A stretch of DNA of 64,000 bases from Bacteroidota bacterium (GCA_019638705.1 JAHBTI010000008.1:1-64000), one strand, 5' to 3'; counted from the stretch's first letter, positions 33,390 to 42,273 are shown. Notes: a model not told the origin generated them from the sequence alone. A program made the numbers and translations.

Positions 33390-33623
33390 ATGATAACCGT
33401 AACAAGCGTAAAACCTTTAACTAATTATTATTTGGAACTTGGTTTCAGCAATAATGAAATACGTTGCTTTGACGTAAAACCATATTTGGAAAAAGGAATT
33501 TTTACCGAACTAAAAGACGAAAGCTATTTTAAACAAGTTGCTTTGCAATTAGGCAGTATTACATGGAAAAACGGACAAGATTTTAGTCCTGAAACCTTGT
33601 ACATAAAAAGTGTTGCTGTTTAA
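33390..33623 (+). CDS. DUF2442 protein
   Basis: 77 residues from ATG 33390 (MITVTSVKPLTNYYLELGFSN), the typical DUF2442 N-terminus, ending in DFSPETLYIKS. Partner of the DUF4160 gene just upstream; the upstream in-frame ATG 33351 is inside that gene and less likely. Function unknown. Confidence 0.75.
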   Translation: MITVTSVKPLTNYYLELGFSNNEIRCFDVKPYLEKGIFTELKDESYFKQVALQLGSITWKNGQDFSPETLYIKSVAV

Positions 33624-33691
33624 AAAAGTTTAAGTTGATTTTGCATTATGAACAGTACAAACAAGCTTCAAAGAATTTGGAAGGCATTTTT

Positions 33692-33955
33692 TTAATCTTT
33701 TACAGCTAATCCATTTACCAAATCACTCAATTTAGTATCTAACGCATAGCATAATCGGAATGCCATACCGATAGTTATATCTTGACCTTTGTCTTTATCA
33801 TTAAGTTTAGAAAATATGTTTCTTATGGTAGATTCGGAACAACCTGTGGCTTTTGCCAAATGAACATTATTGCCGCCGAATTTCTGTTGGTGAAGAACAA
33901 ACAAGCGTTTGGTGATTTCAACTTTTAAACGCTTTATCTCATTCTCCTTTATCAC
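33692..33955 (-). CDS. small XRE-type helix-turn-helix regulator
   Basis: 87 residues. The HTH reads LAKATGCSESTIRNIFSKL near residue 33, a Cro/XRE-like pattern, followed by TIGMAFRLCYALDTKLSDLV. Probably a small transcription factor. An 8-bp inverted repeat (CGAGTAAA at 33973-33980, TTTACTCG at 33995-34002) sits directly upstream and could be its operator. Divergent from the SH3 lipoprotein gene. Confidence 0.75.
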   Translation of the reverse strand: MIKENEIKRLKVEITKRLFVLHQQKFGGNNVHLAKATGCSESTIRNIFSKLNDKDKGQDITIGMAFRLCYALDTKLSDLVNGLAVKD

Positions 33956-33972
33956 ATTGTAAAGAAAAACAA

Positions 33973-34002
33973 CGAGTAAAAATTTTTTACATACTTTACT
34001 CG
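33973..34002. promoter_or_regulatory. candidate operator of the XRE regulator
   Basis: Perfect 8-bp arms CGAGTAAA and TTTACTCG with a 14-bp spacer, 18 bases upstream of the regulator start. Candidate autoregulation site; unproven. Confidence 0.35.
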
Positions 34003-34019
34003 CATTATAATACGAATTT

Positions 34020-34116
34020 TATTATATTAGCCACCATAGAAAATGGAGTTCAGAAACCATTAAAAACGGGGCGAAACCGAAAAGCCTTATGAGTAGGGAA
34101 ATATAAAATATAAACA
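34020..34116 (+). promoter_or_regulatory. structured leader with a possible H-type pseudoknot
   Basis: The ~100-base leader before ATG 34117 contains a 4-bp hairpin (ATGG 34043-34046 with CCAT 34057-34060) and then CGG (34067-34069), GGC (34070-34072), CCG (34077-34079), GCC (34084-34086), which can form an H-type pseudoknot. Such compact folds occur in riboswitches; no ligand can be guessed. Confidence 0.3.
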
Positions 34117-34851
34117 ATGAAAATTTTACTTAAACAAGCGGTAGCAATTATTTCTGCTACATTAATCATTGCAAGTTGCGGCAATTCTATTGACCGCGAT
34201 GCTAAGAAATTAGCCGAAATCCAATGCAAGACTCAAAGATTAGAGCAAAAGAGACAAAAATTACTGCAGCAAGCAATGTCATCAGGAGATAATATGTCTG
34301 CTTTGAGCGCAATGTCTCTTTCGCCGCAAGAAATGGAAAAACTTTCTCTGCTCGCTTTAGAAGCCGATTCTTTATTTAAAGAAATAGAGCGTAAATATAC
34401 CTCTGATTCCGATAAAGAAAAACTTAGAATAGCATTGCTAAAAGAAATGGCTAAATGCGGTTCAGAGGAAATGTCGGACGAAGAAGCGAATAGTAATGCT
34501 AAAACCGAAGAAACATCGGAAAATGAACTAACAAAAAACAATGAGCAAGTGTATTCAACAGAACAATCTAATGCGACAAATAATACAGAAGAAGAAATGG
34601 AAGCGTATTATACCGTAGCCTCAGATAAAGCATATTTTTACAATGCCCCGAGTAACGAAACTAAACGAAAAGCATACTTGATAGAGGGAGATAGAGTTCT
34701 CGTTACAAAAACTCAAAATGAGTTTGGCTACGCTGAGTTTGAAAATAGTCAGGGAAAGACTACAAGCGGCTGGATAAAATTATCTGATATAGAAAGAGAA
34801 ATAACTCCCGGCGAAAGAGTTGAAAGTCTTAATGAAACTCAAGGACAATAA
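34117..34851 (+). CDS. lipoprotein with C-terminal SH3-like domain
   Basis: 244 residues. Lipoprotein signal ends TLIIASC. A coiled-coil-like helical region (LAEIQCKTQRLEQKRQKLLQQAM) is followed by an acidic, Asn/Glu/Thr-rich linker (residues ~125-160) and a C-terminal SH3-like barrel (VASDKAYFYNAP...GDRVLVTKTQNEFGYAEFEN...TSGWIKLSDI). A peptidoglycan or protein interaction role is likely; exact function unknown. Confidence 0.7.
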   Translation: MKILLKQAVAIISATLIIASCGNSIDRDAKKLAEIQCKTQRLEQKRQKLLQQAMSSGDNMSALSAMSLSPQEMEKLSLLALEADSLFKEIERKYTSDSDKEKLRIALLKEMAKCGSEEMSDEEANSNAKTEETSENELTKNNEQVYSTEQSNATNNTEEEMEAYYTVASDKAYFYNAPSNETKRKAYLIEGDRVLVTKTQNEFGYAEFENSQGKTTSGWIKLSDIEREITPGERVESLNETQGQ

Positions 34852-34967
34852 AAAAAATAAAAAATCATTGTCCCGTCCTAAAATAACGATACAGTATTAT
34901 AGGCTACAAAAGTAGATTTTAAACAGAATAAAATAAGAATGGCATTAAAAACTTTAATGAAAGAGAA

Positions 34968-35387
34968 ATGGATACTTCAAATATTATAGCATTAGCACTG
35001 GGAGGAATAAGTCTTATTGTTTCAGTTGTCGGTTTTGTAATAACACCGCGTATTAACCTAAAATCAAAAAAATTAGAAAAAAGATTGGAGTACCGCTTTG
35101 TGTTATTTCAGAAAATATTAGAATTATGGGAACATGTAAACAGCAGCCCATCACCAGACCAGTCTAAATTAATCAGTATAATGTCGGAAATTAACAAACT
35201 AATTCAGCTACACGGGTACAACTCTGAAATTACGGCATTCGAAGAATTAAGAGACGCGTATAGTGAATATGTAAAAAATCAAAATACAAATACAGGACAA
35301 CGACTTACCACAAAGTTGAGTGAATTTTTTTCTATTGCTTTTAACGCATACAGAAAAGAAATTGTATTGGAAAGATTACGAGACTAA
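34968..35387 (+). CDS. hypothetical protein with an N-terminal membrane segment
   Basis: 139 residues. The first 25 residues form a single transmembrane helix (IIALALGGISLIVSVVGFVIT); the rest is helical, charged and soluble (SKKLEKRLEYRFVLFQKILELW). No family recognised. Located between a lipoprotein gene and a decayed-looking stretch. Confidence 0.55.
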   Translation: MDTSNIIALALGGISLIVSVVGFVITPRINLKSKKLEKRLEYRFVLFQKILELWEHVNSSPSPDQSKLISIMSEINKLIQLHGYNSEITAFEELRDAYSEYVKNQNTNTGQRLTTKLSEFFSIAFNAYRKEIVLERLRD

Positions 35388-35607
35388 AATAGACTTGGTA
35401 AAAGTAACAGCCTCACCCCGAAGGATTTTGAGCATTGATAAGAGCAGAGGTAATTGCGGAACCGGCATTTTTTTTGTGCTTGCTTTATTAAGCAATTTCG
35501 TTTTTTCGTTTAGCAATTTTTCAGTTCCGCTTTATGTTATTGTAAACGGTATCTTCATGTTGATTTATTTGCTGATTGCTTACACGGTTGCGCGAGCGAA
35601 GCAGTAG
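35388..35607 (+). pseudogene. possible decayed membrane protein fragment
   Basis: A frame encodes SPRRILSIDKSRG then two hydrophobic segments up to 35607. The start resembles the SIDxxRG N-terminus of membrane acyltransferases (RLLSLDALRG-like), but no convincing start codon belongs to it and it overlaps the previous gene in another frame. Could be a remnant or chance. Confidence 0.2.
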
Positions 35608-35653
35608 AGTGCGCCTTATCACCCTGTTGATTTTTTCTTTATCTTTACGGCAA

Positions 35654-35869
35654 ATGATACGCACCGTTTTAACGCCCGACAAACAAAATGTTTCAATTCA
35701 CTTGCCTAAAAATTATGTTGGCAAAAAAATTGAGGTAATTGCTTTTGCCATTGAGGAAACTGTTCAGCAATCAGAGAAAGAGCGTATTCTTACACATTTT
35801 GCCTCCGAAAAAACATTAAGCAAAGATTGGCTTACACCCGAAGAAGACCAAGCATGGAAAGATTTGTAA
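35654..35869 (+). CDS. orphan antitoxin-like protein
   Basis: 71 residues from ATG 35654 (MIRTVLTPDKQNVSIHLPKNYVGKKIEVI). The HLPKNYVGKKIEV pattern is that of small antitoxins (DUF2281-like) that bind DNA near the N-terminus and the toxin through the acidic C-terminus (LSKDWLTPEEDQAWKDL). No toxin gene follows: the next gene is on the other strand 6 bases away. It may be an orphan left after loss of a PIN or RelE partner. Confidence 0.6.
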   Translation: MIRTVLTPDKQNVSIHLPKNYVGKKIEVIAFAIEETVQQSEKERILTHFASEKTLSKDWLTPEEDQAWKDL

Positions 35870-35875
35870 AGTGTA

Positions 35876-36853
35876 TTAGTGAGTGGTTTGCACGCCGTTA
35901 ATTCTCAATTTCTCAACTTGCAACACTTCTTTTGTGTCTTTATCGTAAACAAACACTATAAGGTTGATGTATTGTTTTTTTATGCAAACATCTTTAATGC
36001 CGTGCTGATTGTTGTTTGAATAAAAACAGGTTTTTGCGCCAATTTGGTAGCAAGGCGTGGTGATGGTGGCGGTATCTTTATTGGCAGGTGCAGATTTTAC
36101 CAACTGCCCCCAAGAGCCGTTAACAGAGCCTAGCAAAATATTATCAAAACGGTAATTTGGGCGCAAATCGTCATGATATTTTGTAATTGCGCCCGAGGGA
36201 ACAGCGTAATCTTTTTGAAATGCCACAATGCTGTCCTGCGTTAAAACGGCATTCATCATTACATCGGCACTAAAGGCTTTTAAAAATGTGCTTTTTACTT
36301 TTGCTTTCAGGTAACTGCTTACCGTATCATACACACAGGTTACTTCTAACTTTACGGTTTGGGGCTGAGCAATGGCGGTGTTTATAAGCGACGACCAATT
36401 TCCGTCGCCTTTGGCATAAGGCTGTTCTCGGTTTACCATGCCTCTGGGCAAACCCGCGCTGCTCAAACCAAAGTAGGTGTCCCACTCGTTTCCGGTGGTG
36501 GTTCTAAATTCTTCTTTATACAAGGTATCGCCTGCGCAAAAACAATTTTTTGGTTCGGGTGAGGCAAACTGATTGCTGACATGGGGCGCAATGACCACTA
36601 ATTTTTTACCGTGTGTTTTTTCCAATGCTTCGGCGCGGCGGGCTGCACGAGGGCAATTACCGCAGGTGTGCCCTGTGTAATCTTCCAACAATACTGTTTT
36701 AACATCGCTTGAAACCTGGCTGGTTACAATATTGGTAAGGGCTGTATCCAAAGGGCAATCAACGTTTATGTTGGCGTAAGGATTAGGTTGTGTTACTTTA
36801 TCGCAACCTGCAAGTGCTGTTACAAAAACAAAGAGGTAAAAAATCCGTTTCAT
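35876..36853 (-). CDS. Omp28-family outer membrane lipoprotein
   Basis: 325 residues. Lipoprotein signal ends VTALAGC. The N-terminal part reads VKTVLLEDYTGHTCGNCPRAARRAEALEK near residue 53, a thioredoxin-fold start with a CxxC, and the rest is the Omp28 beta-rich region. Omp28 proteins are surface-exposed adhesins or antigens in Bacteroidota. Third gene of an operon with a TlpA-type oxidoreductase and a DUF6029 protein, so a redox-linked function is plausible. Confidence 0.8.
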   Translation of the reverse strand: MKRIFYLFVFVTALAGCDKVTQPNPYANINVDCPLDTALTNIVTSQVSSDVKTVLLEDYTGHTCGNCPRAARRAEALEKTHGKKLVVIAPHVSNQFASPEPKNCFCAGDTLYKEEFRTTTGNEWDTYFGLSSAGLPRGMVNREQPYAKGDGNWSSLINTAIAQPQTVKLEVTCVYDTVSSYLKAKVKSTFLKAFSADVMMNAVLTQDSIVAFQKDYAVPSGAITKYHDDLRPNYRFDNILLGSVNGSWGQLVKSAPANKDTATITTPCYQIGAKTCFYSNNNQHGIKDVCIKKQYINLIVFVYDKDTKEVLQVEKLRINGVQTTH

Positions 36854-36882
36854 CGTGCTAAAATTTTTACAGGTTAAAGGTA

Positions 36883-38610
36883 TTAAAAACTACTGGTAAT
36901 TGAAAGTGTGATGCCGTTAGAGGCAGGCACTACGCGACACACACCGCCCACACAAAAAATGCCTGCGCTTTGTTTGCCGTAACTCAAAGCAATGCGGTGC
37001 GCATCTTTGTTGTAACCAAACGTGCCCAAGTAATAATGTATGCGTAAATCTTTGTCGGGATTGCCGTAATTGTATTGGTCGTACACGGCAAAAAACCAAT
37101 TACTTGTCGGTGTCCATTCAATCATCAGGGTTGCCCAATTGCCTTTTGCTACCAAATTTGAGTTGGTAATCATATCCTGTGTTTTTGCAAACAAACCCTG
37201 CGCTTCAAAACGAATGGAACTTGACGATTTGTATTTGTACGTTAAATCCACAATGGCAATTTGACTTTCTAAACTTTTGTAACCTGCAAATTCAGAGCCT
37301 TCCTGCACAATGTTGCGGTTATAAAACTGATTGCAATACATAAACGTGCCTTTCCATTGCTTGTTGAATTTTTTATTTATCTCTACAAAAAAATCGTGGT
37401 AGTACTGGTCAGCTGCATCAAAAGGATTGTTCTTTCCGTTAAAATCGGGGTTAAACCATTTTGTTTCGTAGAAAGTCATAGCCGTTGCGCTATCGGCACG
37501 CGGAATGGTTTTTAAGCCGTTGAAGCGGGAATAATTTACGGTAACTTCCGTGCCGTATTTTCCGCCGAAAAACGTGTTCTTTTTAAACTTGTACTGCACT
37601 TCTGCCATAAAGCCAATTTCGCCTTTTAGCTGCGTGGCATAAGGATTTAAGGCAGGCATGGGATAGGAATGTTGTTTTGTTGTGGCAGGCAAATAATTAA
37701 TCAACAGGTTTTGTAAACTTTCGTTTCTATCGCTGCGAAAGCTCATGTTGTCAATGCGCTTGCCCTGAAGCAAAAACGACAATCCGCCCTCTGTTACATA
37801 GGAAGCACTTACAAACAACGCCTCGCCCTTTTTGTAAGAATAATGATTATCTGCCGAAGGGTCGTTTATTTTAAACGAGTATTCGGAAAAGAAATTGAAA
37901 CTCTCGCGGATAACGTTTAAACGCCCGCCATAAGTTGCCACGTTTTGCGGCAGCACAAGCGCAGGGTCATCATCACTTTGATATTTGCTTACAAAACTTC
38001 CGCCAAAAATTATTTTGGTTTTCATGTTGGCGAGTGTGCTGTCAAACAATTCGTTGATGTTCACTTCCGCATCGCCACCGCGCACAATGCCTGTGCCTGT
38101 ATTAAAAAAATAACGCTGCTTGCCTGTTAAACCTTTTAATGTTAAACCTTTTACGGGCGAAGAAATGACACGAACACCGTCAAGCGCGTTGTCGTACAAC
38201 AAACCCGGCTCGTAATAGGTACGAAAGGTTAAACCGCTGCCAAACTGCTCGTAAATATGTCCAACGGTAATGTCTAATAAATCGGTTTGATAACGCGCAA
38301 AACGGTTTACCAAACCCTGACCTCTGTAACGCGCATCAAATCCCTGTCGCACATTGTTATAGGCTTCGTAGCGCATACCCGCCGAAAATTTTCCTTTGGT
38401 GTAATTGATGTTTCCAAACACGTTGGACAAATATTTTTCGGGAACGTTTGGCGCGCCAATTAAGCTGTCGGGTTGATAATACTGCGCATCAATCTGAAAA
38501 TTTCCGTGAACAGAACCCAATTCGTTGGCAACACCCGAAAGCACATTTTGCGCTTTGAAAAAAGAAATACTAAAGAAAAAAATTACAGCTAATGCCGCTC
38601 TCTGTGCCAT
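36883..38610 (-). CDS. DUF6029 outer membrane beta-barrel protein
   Basis: 575 residues with a signal peptide (LAVIFFFSISFFKAQ). The body is a large beta-barrel pattern, with the family features GNFQIDAQYYQPDSLIGAP near residue 35, NYTKGKFSAGMRYEAYNN near residue 69 and GFDARYRGQGLVNRFA near residue 91, ending in a Phe-terminated strand SLSITSSF. Function unknown; conserved beside Omp28 and TlpA in many Bacteroidota. Middle gene of the operon; 13 bases from the TlpA-type gene. Confidence 0.8.
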   Translation of the reverse strand: MAQRAALAVIFFFSISFFKAQNVLSGVANELGSVHGNFQIDAQYYQPDSLIGAPNVPEKYLSNVFGNINYTKGKFSAGMRYEAYNNVRQGFDARYRGQGLVNRFARYQTDLLDITVGHIYEQFGSGLTFRTYYEPGLLYDNALDGVRVISSPVKGLTLKGLTGKQRYFFNTGTGIVRGGDAEVNINELFDSTLANMKTKIIFGGSFVSKYQSDDDPALVLPQNVATYGGRLNVIRESFNFFSEYSFKINDPSADNHYSYKKGEALFVSASYVTEGGLSFLLQGKRIDNMSFRSDRNESLQNLLINYLPATTKQHSYPMPALNPYATQLKGEIGFMAEVQYKFKKNTFFGGKYGTEVTVNYSRFNGLKTIPRADSATAMTFYETKWFNPDFNGKNNPFDAADQYYHDFFVEINKKFNKQWKGTFMYCNQFYNRNIVQEGSEFAGYKSLESQIAIVDLTYKYKSSSSIRFEAQGLFAKTQDMITNSNLVAKGNWATLMIEWTPTSNWFFAVYDQYNYGNPDKDLRIHYYLGTFGYNKDAHRIALSYGKQSAGIFCVGGVCRVVPASNGITLSITSSF

Positions 38611-38623
38611 TACTTTTATGTAA

Positions 38624-39139
38624 TTAGTGTTTTAAAGGTTCGCCTTTTACTATGGCTTGCACGTTTTGATACAATTTATCTTCGTCGCCTTCGGCATAGG
38701 AATTATGACTCCACACAATGTTTCCGTTGCCGTCCACCAAAAAGGTGTGAGGCACGTTATTTACGTTCATGGCACGTTTAAAATCAGAGTTTTCGTCTAA
38801 GTAAACTTCGTATTCCCAACCTTTGATTTTCACGTCGGTTACCACTTTGCTGCTGCTGCGCACATCGTCAATAGAAATGGCAATGAGTTTTACGCCTGTT
38901 TCTTTTACCCAATCGCCGTAATTTTCGGCAATGGCATCTAATTCTTTTTTGCAGGGTTTGCACCATGTAGCCCAAAAACTGATGATGATTGGCTTGCCGT
39001 TGTTGCTAAACGTGTTGGAATTAATTTTGCTGCCGTCTAATTTTTTTAAAGTAGCAGCGGGAATTTTATCTCCCTCGCCTGCCAAAGCATTAAACGAAAA
39101 TGCGGCAAGCAATAAAAACGAAAATATTACCTTTTTCAT
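38624..39139 (-). CDS. TlpA-family thiol-disulfide oxidoreductase
   Basis: 171 residues with a signal peptide (FLLLAAFSFNALA). Classic thioredoxin-fold: ATLKKLDGSKINSNTFSNNGKPIIISFWATWCKPCKKEL, with WATWCKPC near residue 57 and the cis-Pro in VNNVPHTFLVD near residue 130. It acts in the periplasm, reducing or exchanging disulfides. First gene of the operon feeding DUF6029 and Omp28 genes, which may be its targets or partners. Confidence 0.9.
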   Translation of the reverse strand: MKKVIFSFLLLAAFSFNALAGEGDKIPAATLKKLDGSKINSNTFSNNGKPIIISFWATWCKPCKKELDAIAENYGDWVKETGVKLIAISIDDVRSSSKVVTDVKIKGWEYEVYLDENSDFKRAMNVNNVPHTFLVDGNGNIVWSHNSYAEGDEDKLYQNVQAIVKGEPLKH

Positions 39140-39297
39140 GTTCTGATTATTTCAAAAATTGAGCTACAATTATAGTGAAAAAAACGGGGAAATTAAGTGT
39201 TAATGTTTCAGGTTGGAAGTTGTTAAAAACCTTTACTGTTTTCAGGTATAAAAAAAACAACGGCACTAAGCACTTGCCCACAATCTTACGCTTTGGC

Positions 39298-39756
39298 TTA
39301 GAGCTTACTTTGGGGGTTTTTTCGTCCGAAAAGTGTCCAGAAAATATTTGCAAGAAAAACTAATTGTCCCAGCAGGAAACCAAAAAAAACGAAAACAAGA
39401 AGTTCATTTATGTCAAAACCTTTGTTAAAGGGGTTAGTGTCCGGCGTGTATCGTCTAAGTTGAAAAAGGGATGTCGGCGGGAAAATGAAAATAAGTAAAG
39501 TCAATGTTGTAATTGCATAATGAATTTGTCCTAGGCAATACTTAAGTGGCTTTGAGAATTTTGTAAAGGAGAAATATATTAAAGACATTAAAAAGAAAGT
39601 GGAAGCAAGTCCCAAGGCAATATGTGTCTGTGCGATGACTAAATAAGTGTCATGAATATTGATGTCCAAAGTCGACCTGAAAAAAACGAACCCGATTGCT
39701 AATATTAGCAAGCCCGTCAAACTGAATAAGAAGTCAATTCGTTTTAAATTACTCAT
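39298..39756 (-). CDS. small membrane protein resembling a fragment of cytochrome oxidase subunit I
   Basis: 152 residues with four hydrophobic segments. Near residue 35 it reads DINIHDTYLVIAQTHIALGLA, matching the subunit I motif HDTYxVVAHFHYVL that carries heme and metal ligands in true oxidases, but the rest of the oxidase is absent. It may bind a metal or be a membrane protein of unrelated function with a chance match. The start at 39756 is preceded by no clear promoter box. Confidence 0.5.
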   Translation of the reverse strand: MSNLKRIDFLFSLTGLLILAIGFVFFRSTLDINIHDTYLVIAQTHIALGLASTFFLMSLIYFSFTKFSKPLKYCLGQIHYAITTLTLLIFIFPPTSLFQLRRYTPDTNPFNKGFDINELLVFVFFGFLLGQLVFLANIFWTLFGRKNPQSKL

Positions 39757-39794
39757 GTTGTCAAAATGCGCCCTAACTTTAAAATATGCGCCAT

Positions 39795-39845
39795 AAAACT
39801 ACACAAATACAACCAAAAACAGACGGCTTTGTGTAGTTTTTTGTT
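39795..39845 (+). terminator. terminator-like hairpin upstream of hemL
   Basis: Stem AAAACTACACAAA (39795-39807) / TTTGTGTAGTTTT (39828-39840) followed by a T run. It sits in a divergent intergenic region, where no gene on this strand ends, so it may insulate hemL or be a relic. Confidence 0.45.
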
Positions 39846-39869
39846 TTTATCCAAACCCAATTAAATCCC

Positions 39870-39877
39870 TACTTTTG
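39870..39877 (+). promoter_or_regulatory. -7 promoter box of hemL
   Basis: TACTTTTG, exact TAnnTTTG, 13 bases before the start codon. Confidence 0.5.
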
Positions 39878-39890
39878 CCGAAATTTTTTT

Positions 39891-41174
39891 ATGACTACTT
39901 CCAATTCGGCACAACTTTTTGAAAAAGCAAAACACTACTTTCCGGGCGGTGTAAATTCCCCTGTTCGCGCATTTCGCAGCGTGGGCGGCAATCCGCTGTT
40001 TATTGAAAAAGGCAAAGGCTCTCACATTTGGGACGCAGACGAAAATGAATACATTGATTTTTGTTGCAGTTGGGGACCTTTGATTTTAGGACACGCCAAC
40101 GAAAATGTGTTGAATGCCGTTGGTAAAACCATGCGCAATGGCACTTCATTTGGCGCGCCAACAAAATTAGAAAACGATTTAGCCGAACTCATTTTATCCA
40201 ACAATCCGTTTATTAAAAAAATTCGTTTTGTAAGCAGCGGAACGGAAGCGGTGATGAGCGCAATCCGCTTGGCGCGCGGTTTTACAAAACGAAACAAAAT
40301 TTTAAAATTTGAAGGCTGTTATCACGGGCATGTGGATAGCATGTTGGTGAAAGCGGGCAGCGGTTTGGTAACCTTCGGTAACTCAAGCAGCGCGGGCGTT
40401 CCCGAAAGTTTTGTAAATGAAACTATCACCGTTCCCCTCAACAACAGAGAAGCCGTTGAGCAAGCCTTTGCCAAATATAAAAACGAAATTGCCTGTGTGA
40501 TTATTGAGCCTGTTCCCGCCAACAATGGTTTGTTGTTGCAAGACAAAACATTCTTACAATTCTTGCGCGAAATTTGCACCACCAACAAAACCTTGTTGTT
40601 ATTTGATGAAGTGATTAGTGGCTTCCGCCTTGGTTTCTGCGGTGCGGCGGGCTTTTACAACATTCAACCCGATATTATTACTTACGGAAAAATTATCGGT
40701 GGCGGATTTCCTGTGGGCGCGTATGGCGCAAGCGCGGAAATTATGTCTTGCATTTCACCCGAAGGGAATGTATATCAAGCAGGCACGTTAAGCGGAAACC
40801 CTGTTGCCATGAGCGCAGGCATAGCGCAGCTTTCAGAATGTCTGAAAAAAGATTTTTACCCGGAGCTTGAAAAGAAAACCAATTATTTGATTGAGGGAAT
40901 TATGAAAGTAAACGGTTTTAAATTGTTTAAACTCTTTAAACTCGGCTCTATTTTTTGGATTGCTTTTACCGAAAAAGAAGCCATTAAAAATGCCGAAGAC
41001 ATTGATGCCAACAGCATGGCGTATTTCAAAACTCTATATCACGCTTTGTTGGAAGAAGGCGTTTATTTGGGACCAAGCGGCTACGAAGTTGGTTTTATGA
41101 GCAGCGCACACACATACCAAGATTTGGATAAAACAATTTCGGCGTTTGAAAAAGCACTAAAAAAGTTGAAGTGA
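39891..41174 (+). CDS. hemL: glutamate-1-semialdehyde 2,1-aminomutase
   Basis: 427 residues. Motifs: HYFPGGVNSPVRAF near residue 13, VSSGTEAVMSAIRLARG near residue 115, LLFDEVISGFRLG near residue 236, and the PLP lysine in ITYGKIIGGGFPVGAYG (Lys 267). It converts glutamate semialdehyde to 5-aminolevulinate for heme synthesis. No other hem genes are near. Confidence 0.94.
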   Translation: MTTSNSAQLFEKAKHYFPGGVNSPVRAFRSVGGNPLFIEKGKGSHIWDADENEYIDFCCSWGPLILGHANENVLNAVGKTMRNGTSFGAPTKLENDLAELILSNNPFIKKIRFVSSGTEAVMSAIRLARGFTKRNKILKFEGCYHGHVDSMLVKAGSGLVTFGNSSSAGVPESFVNETITVPLNNREAVEQAFAKYKNEIACVIIEPVPANNGLLLQDKTFLQFLREICTTNKTLLLFDEVISGFRLGFCGAAGFYNIQPDIITYGKIIGGGFPVGAYGASAEIMSCISPEGNVYQAGTLSGNPVAMSAGIAQLSECLKKDFYPELEKKTNYLIEGIMKVNGFKLFKLFKLGSIFWIAFTEKEAIKNAEDIDANSMAYFKTLYHALLEEGVYLGPSGYEVGFMSSAHTYQDLDKTISAFEKALKKLK

Positions 41175-41224
41175 ATTTTGTGTCTTTAAAATTGTGAAGT
41201 GGAGGCTTCAAATTATATGATATT

Positions 41225-42244
41225 CTATTTTTTGATTTCGTAATACCCGTTGTTCGGGTTGTGATAAAAACATTCCGAACCGTCCCACTTGCGTGTTACC
41301 CAAACTAAATTGCTCTTATTCTTTTTATACCAATTTTTTAAGTTTTGCTTAAACTGTTTTCTGTTATTTGTGTTTGAACGCAAATGAAACCAATAAGGCG
41401 AATAACCAACTTTCTCATCATACTGAATACCCAATAACTCAAAGGTTGGAATTTCATGAATTATTTCTTCCATGGCTTTGTATGAAATGTCGCCAACAGT
41501 CCAGTAGCCGCCAAACCATCTGACTATTGCCGTTGTTTTTGTGGTGTCGTCAATTTTTTCTATCAACTCGTCAATCACTTCCAATTTTAATTTTACAATA
41601 CTCCAAAATATAGAGTTGGCATCGGGCTGCTCTTGCTCTAAACAATGAGGCATTAATGAAATAAATTTTAAGCTGTCCATTAATTTCATTTTGGTTATCA
41701 TTACTTCTGCTTCTTTGTCGTGATACACAAATGTTGTGTCTAATAAGTAGTGATACTTGTTTTTATTAAATTTAAAAATTGATACTTGAATTTTAGAAGG
41801 GTTATAAGGTTCAAGTTCTTCGGACGATTCAATAATCCATAAACCGTTTTTATCTGTTCTAAATTCAACATTTTTCAGGTAGTTTATAAATGCCAATTTG
41901 TAATAATTGCCGTATTGATTTAAAAACAAACCATACACACAGCCTCCCGTTCCACAGCCGCCTAAGTTCACCATGATGTCTTCTTTGCTATCTGCATTAA
42001 AGTCCCCGATTTTAAAAGGTTCGGGTGTGTAAGAAGTGTCCGGAAATTTAAAATCTGATGTTTCGGGTGCAATAATTCTAACAAAGTTTTCATTGACATT
42101 ATAGTCAAGTATGAACAAACTGTCTTGGTTTTTTATTAATTTGTCAAGCTGTGCAGAATTTAAGTTGCTTGCAACGGTTTCAGGTTCTTGTTTACCCTGA
42201 CAAGAAATTGAGAACATTAATATCAGCCCTGCTATACTTTTCAT
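41225..42244 (-). CDS. lipoprotein of unknown function with an FG-GAP-like calcium motif
   Basis: 339 residues from ATG 42244 (MKSIAGLILMFSISCQ; Cys 15 is the lipidation site). Near residue 78 it reads IGDFNADSKEDIMVNLGGCGTGGC, a calcium-binding FG-GAP-like repeat with a Cys cluster. The C-terminal half contains MPHCLEQEQ and a region with many Trp and Tyr residues. Probably attached to the outer membrane. No partner or family beyond that. A TTG at 42262 extends the frame but is after the promoter box, and ATG 42244 gives the better signal. Confidence 0.65.
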   Translation of the reverse strand: MKSIAGLILMFSISCQGKQEPETVASNLNSAQLDKLIKNQDSLFILDYNVNENFVRIIAPETSDFKFPDTSYTPEPFKIGDFNADSKEDIMVNLGGCGTGGCVYGLFLNQYGNYYKLAFINYLKNVEFRTDKNGLWIIESSEELEPYNPSKIQVSIFKFNKNKYHYLLDTTFVYHDKEAEVMITKMKLMDSLKFISLMPHCLEQEQPDANSIFWSIVKLKLEVIDELIEKIDDTTKTTAIVRWFGGYWTVGDISYKAMEEIIHEIPTFELLGIQYDEKVGYSPYWFHLRSNTNNRKQFKQNLKNWYKKNKSNLVWVTRKWDGSECFYHNPNNGYYEIKK

Positions 42245-42273
42245 TTTTGTTATCAACTCCAAACCTACAAAAC

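Noticed and set aside
35320-35400. ATG at 35320 as the start of the membrane fragment ending at 35607
   Set aside because: Overlaps the end of the 34968-35387 gene with no supporting signal; only the downstream segment looks protein-like.
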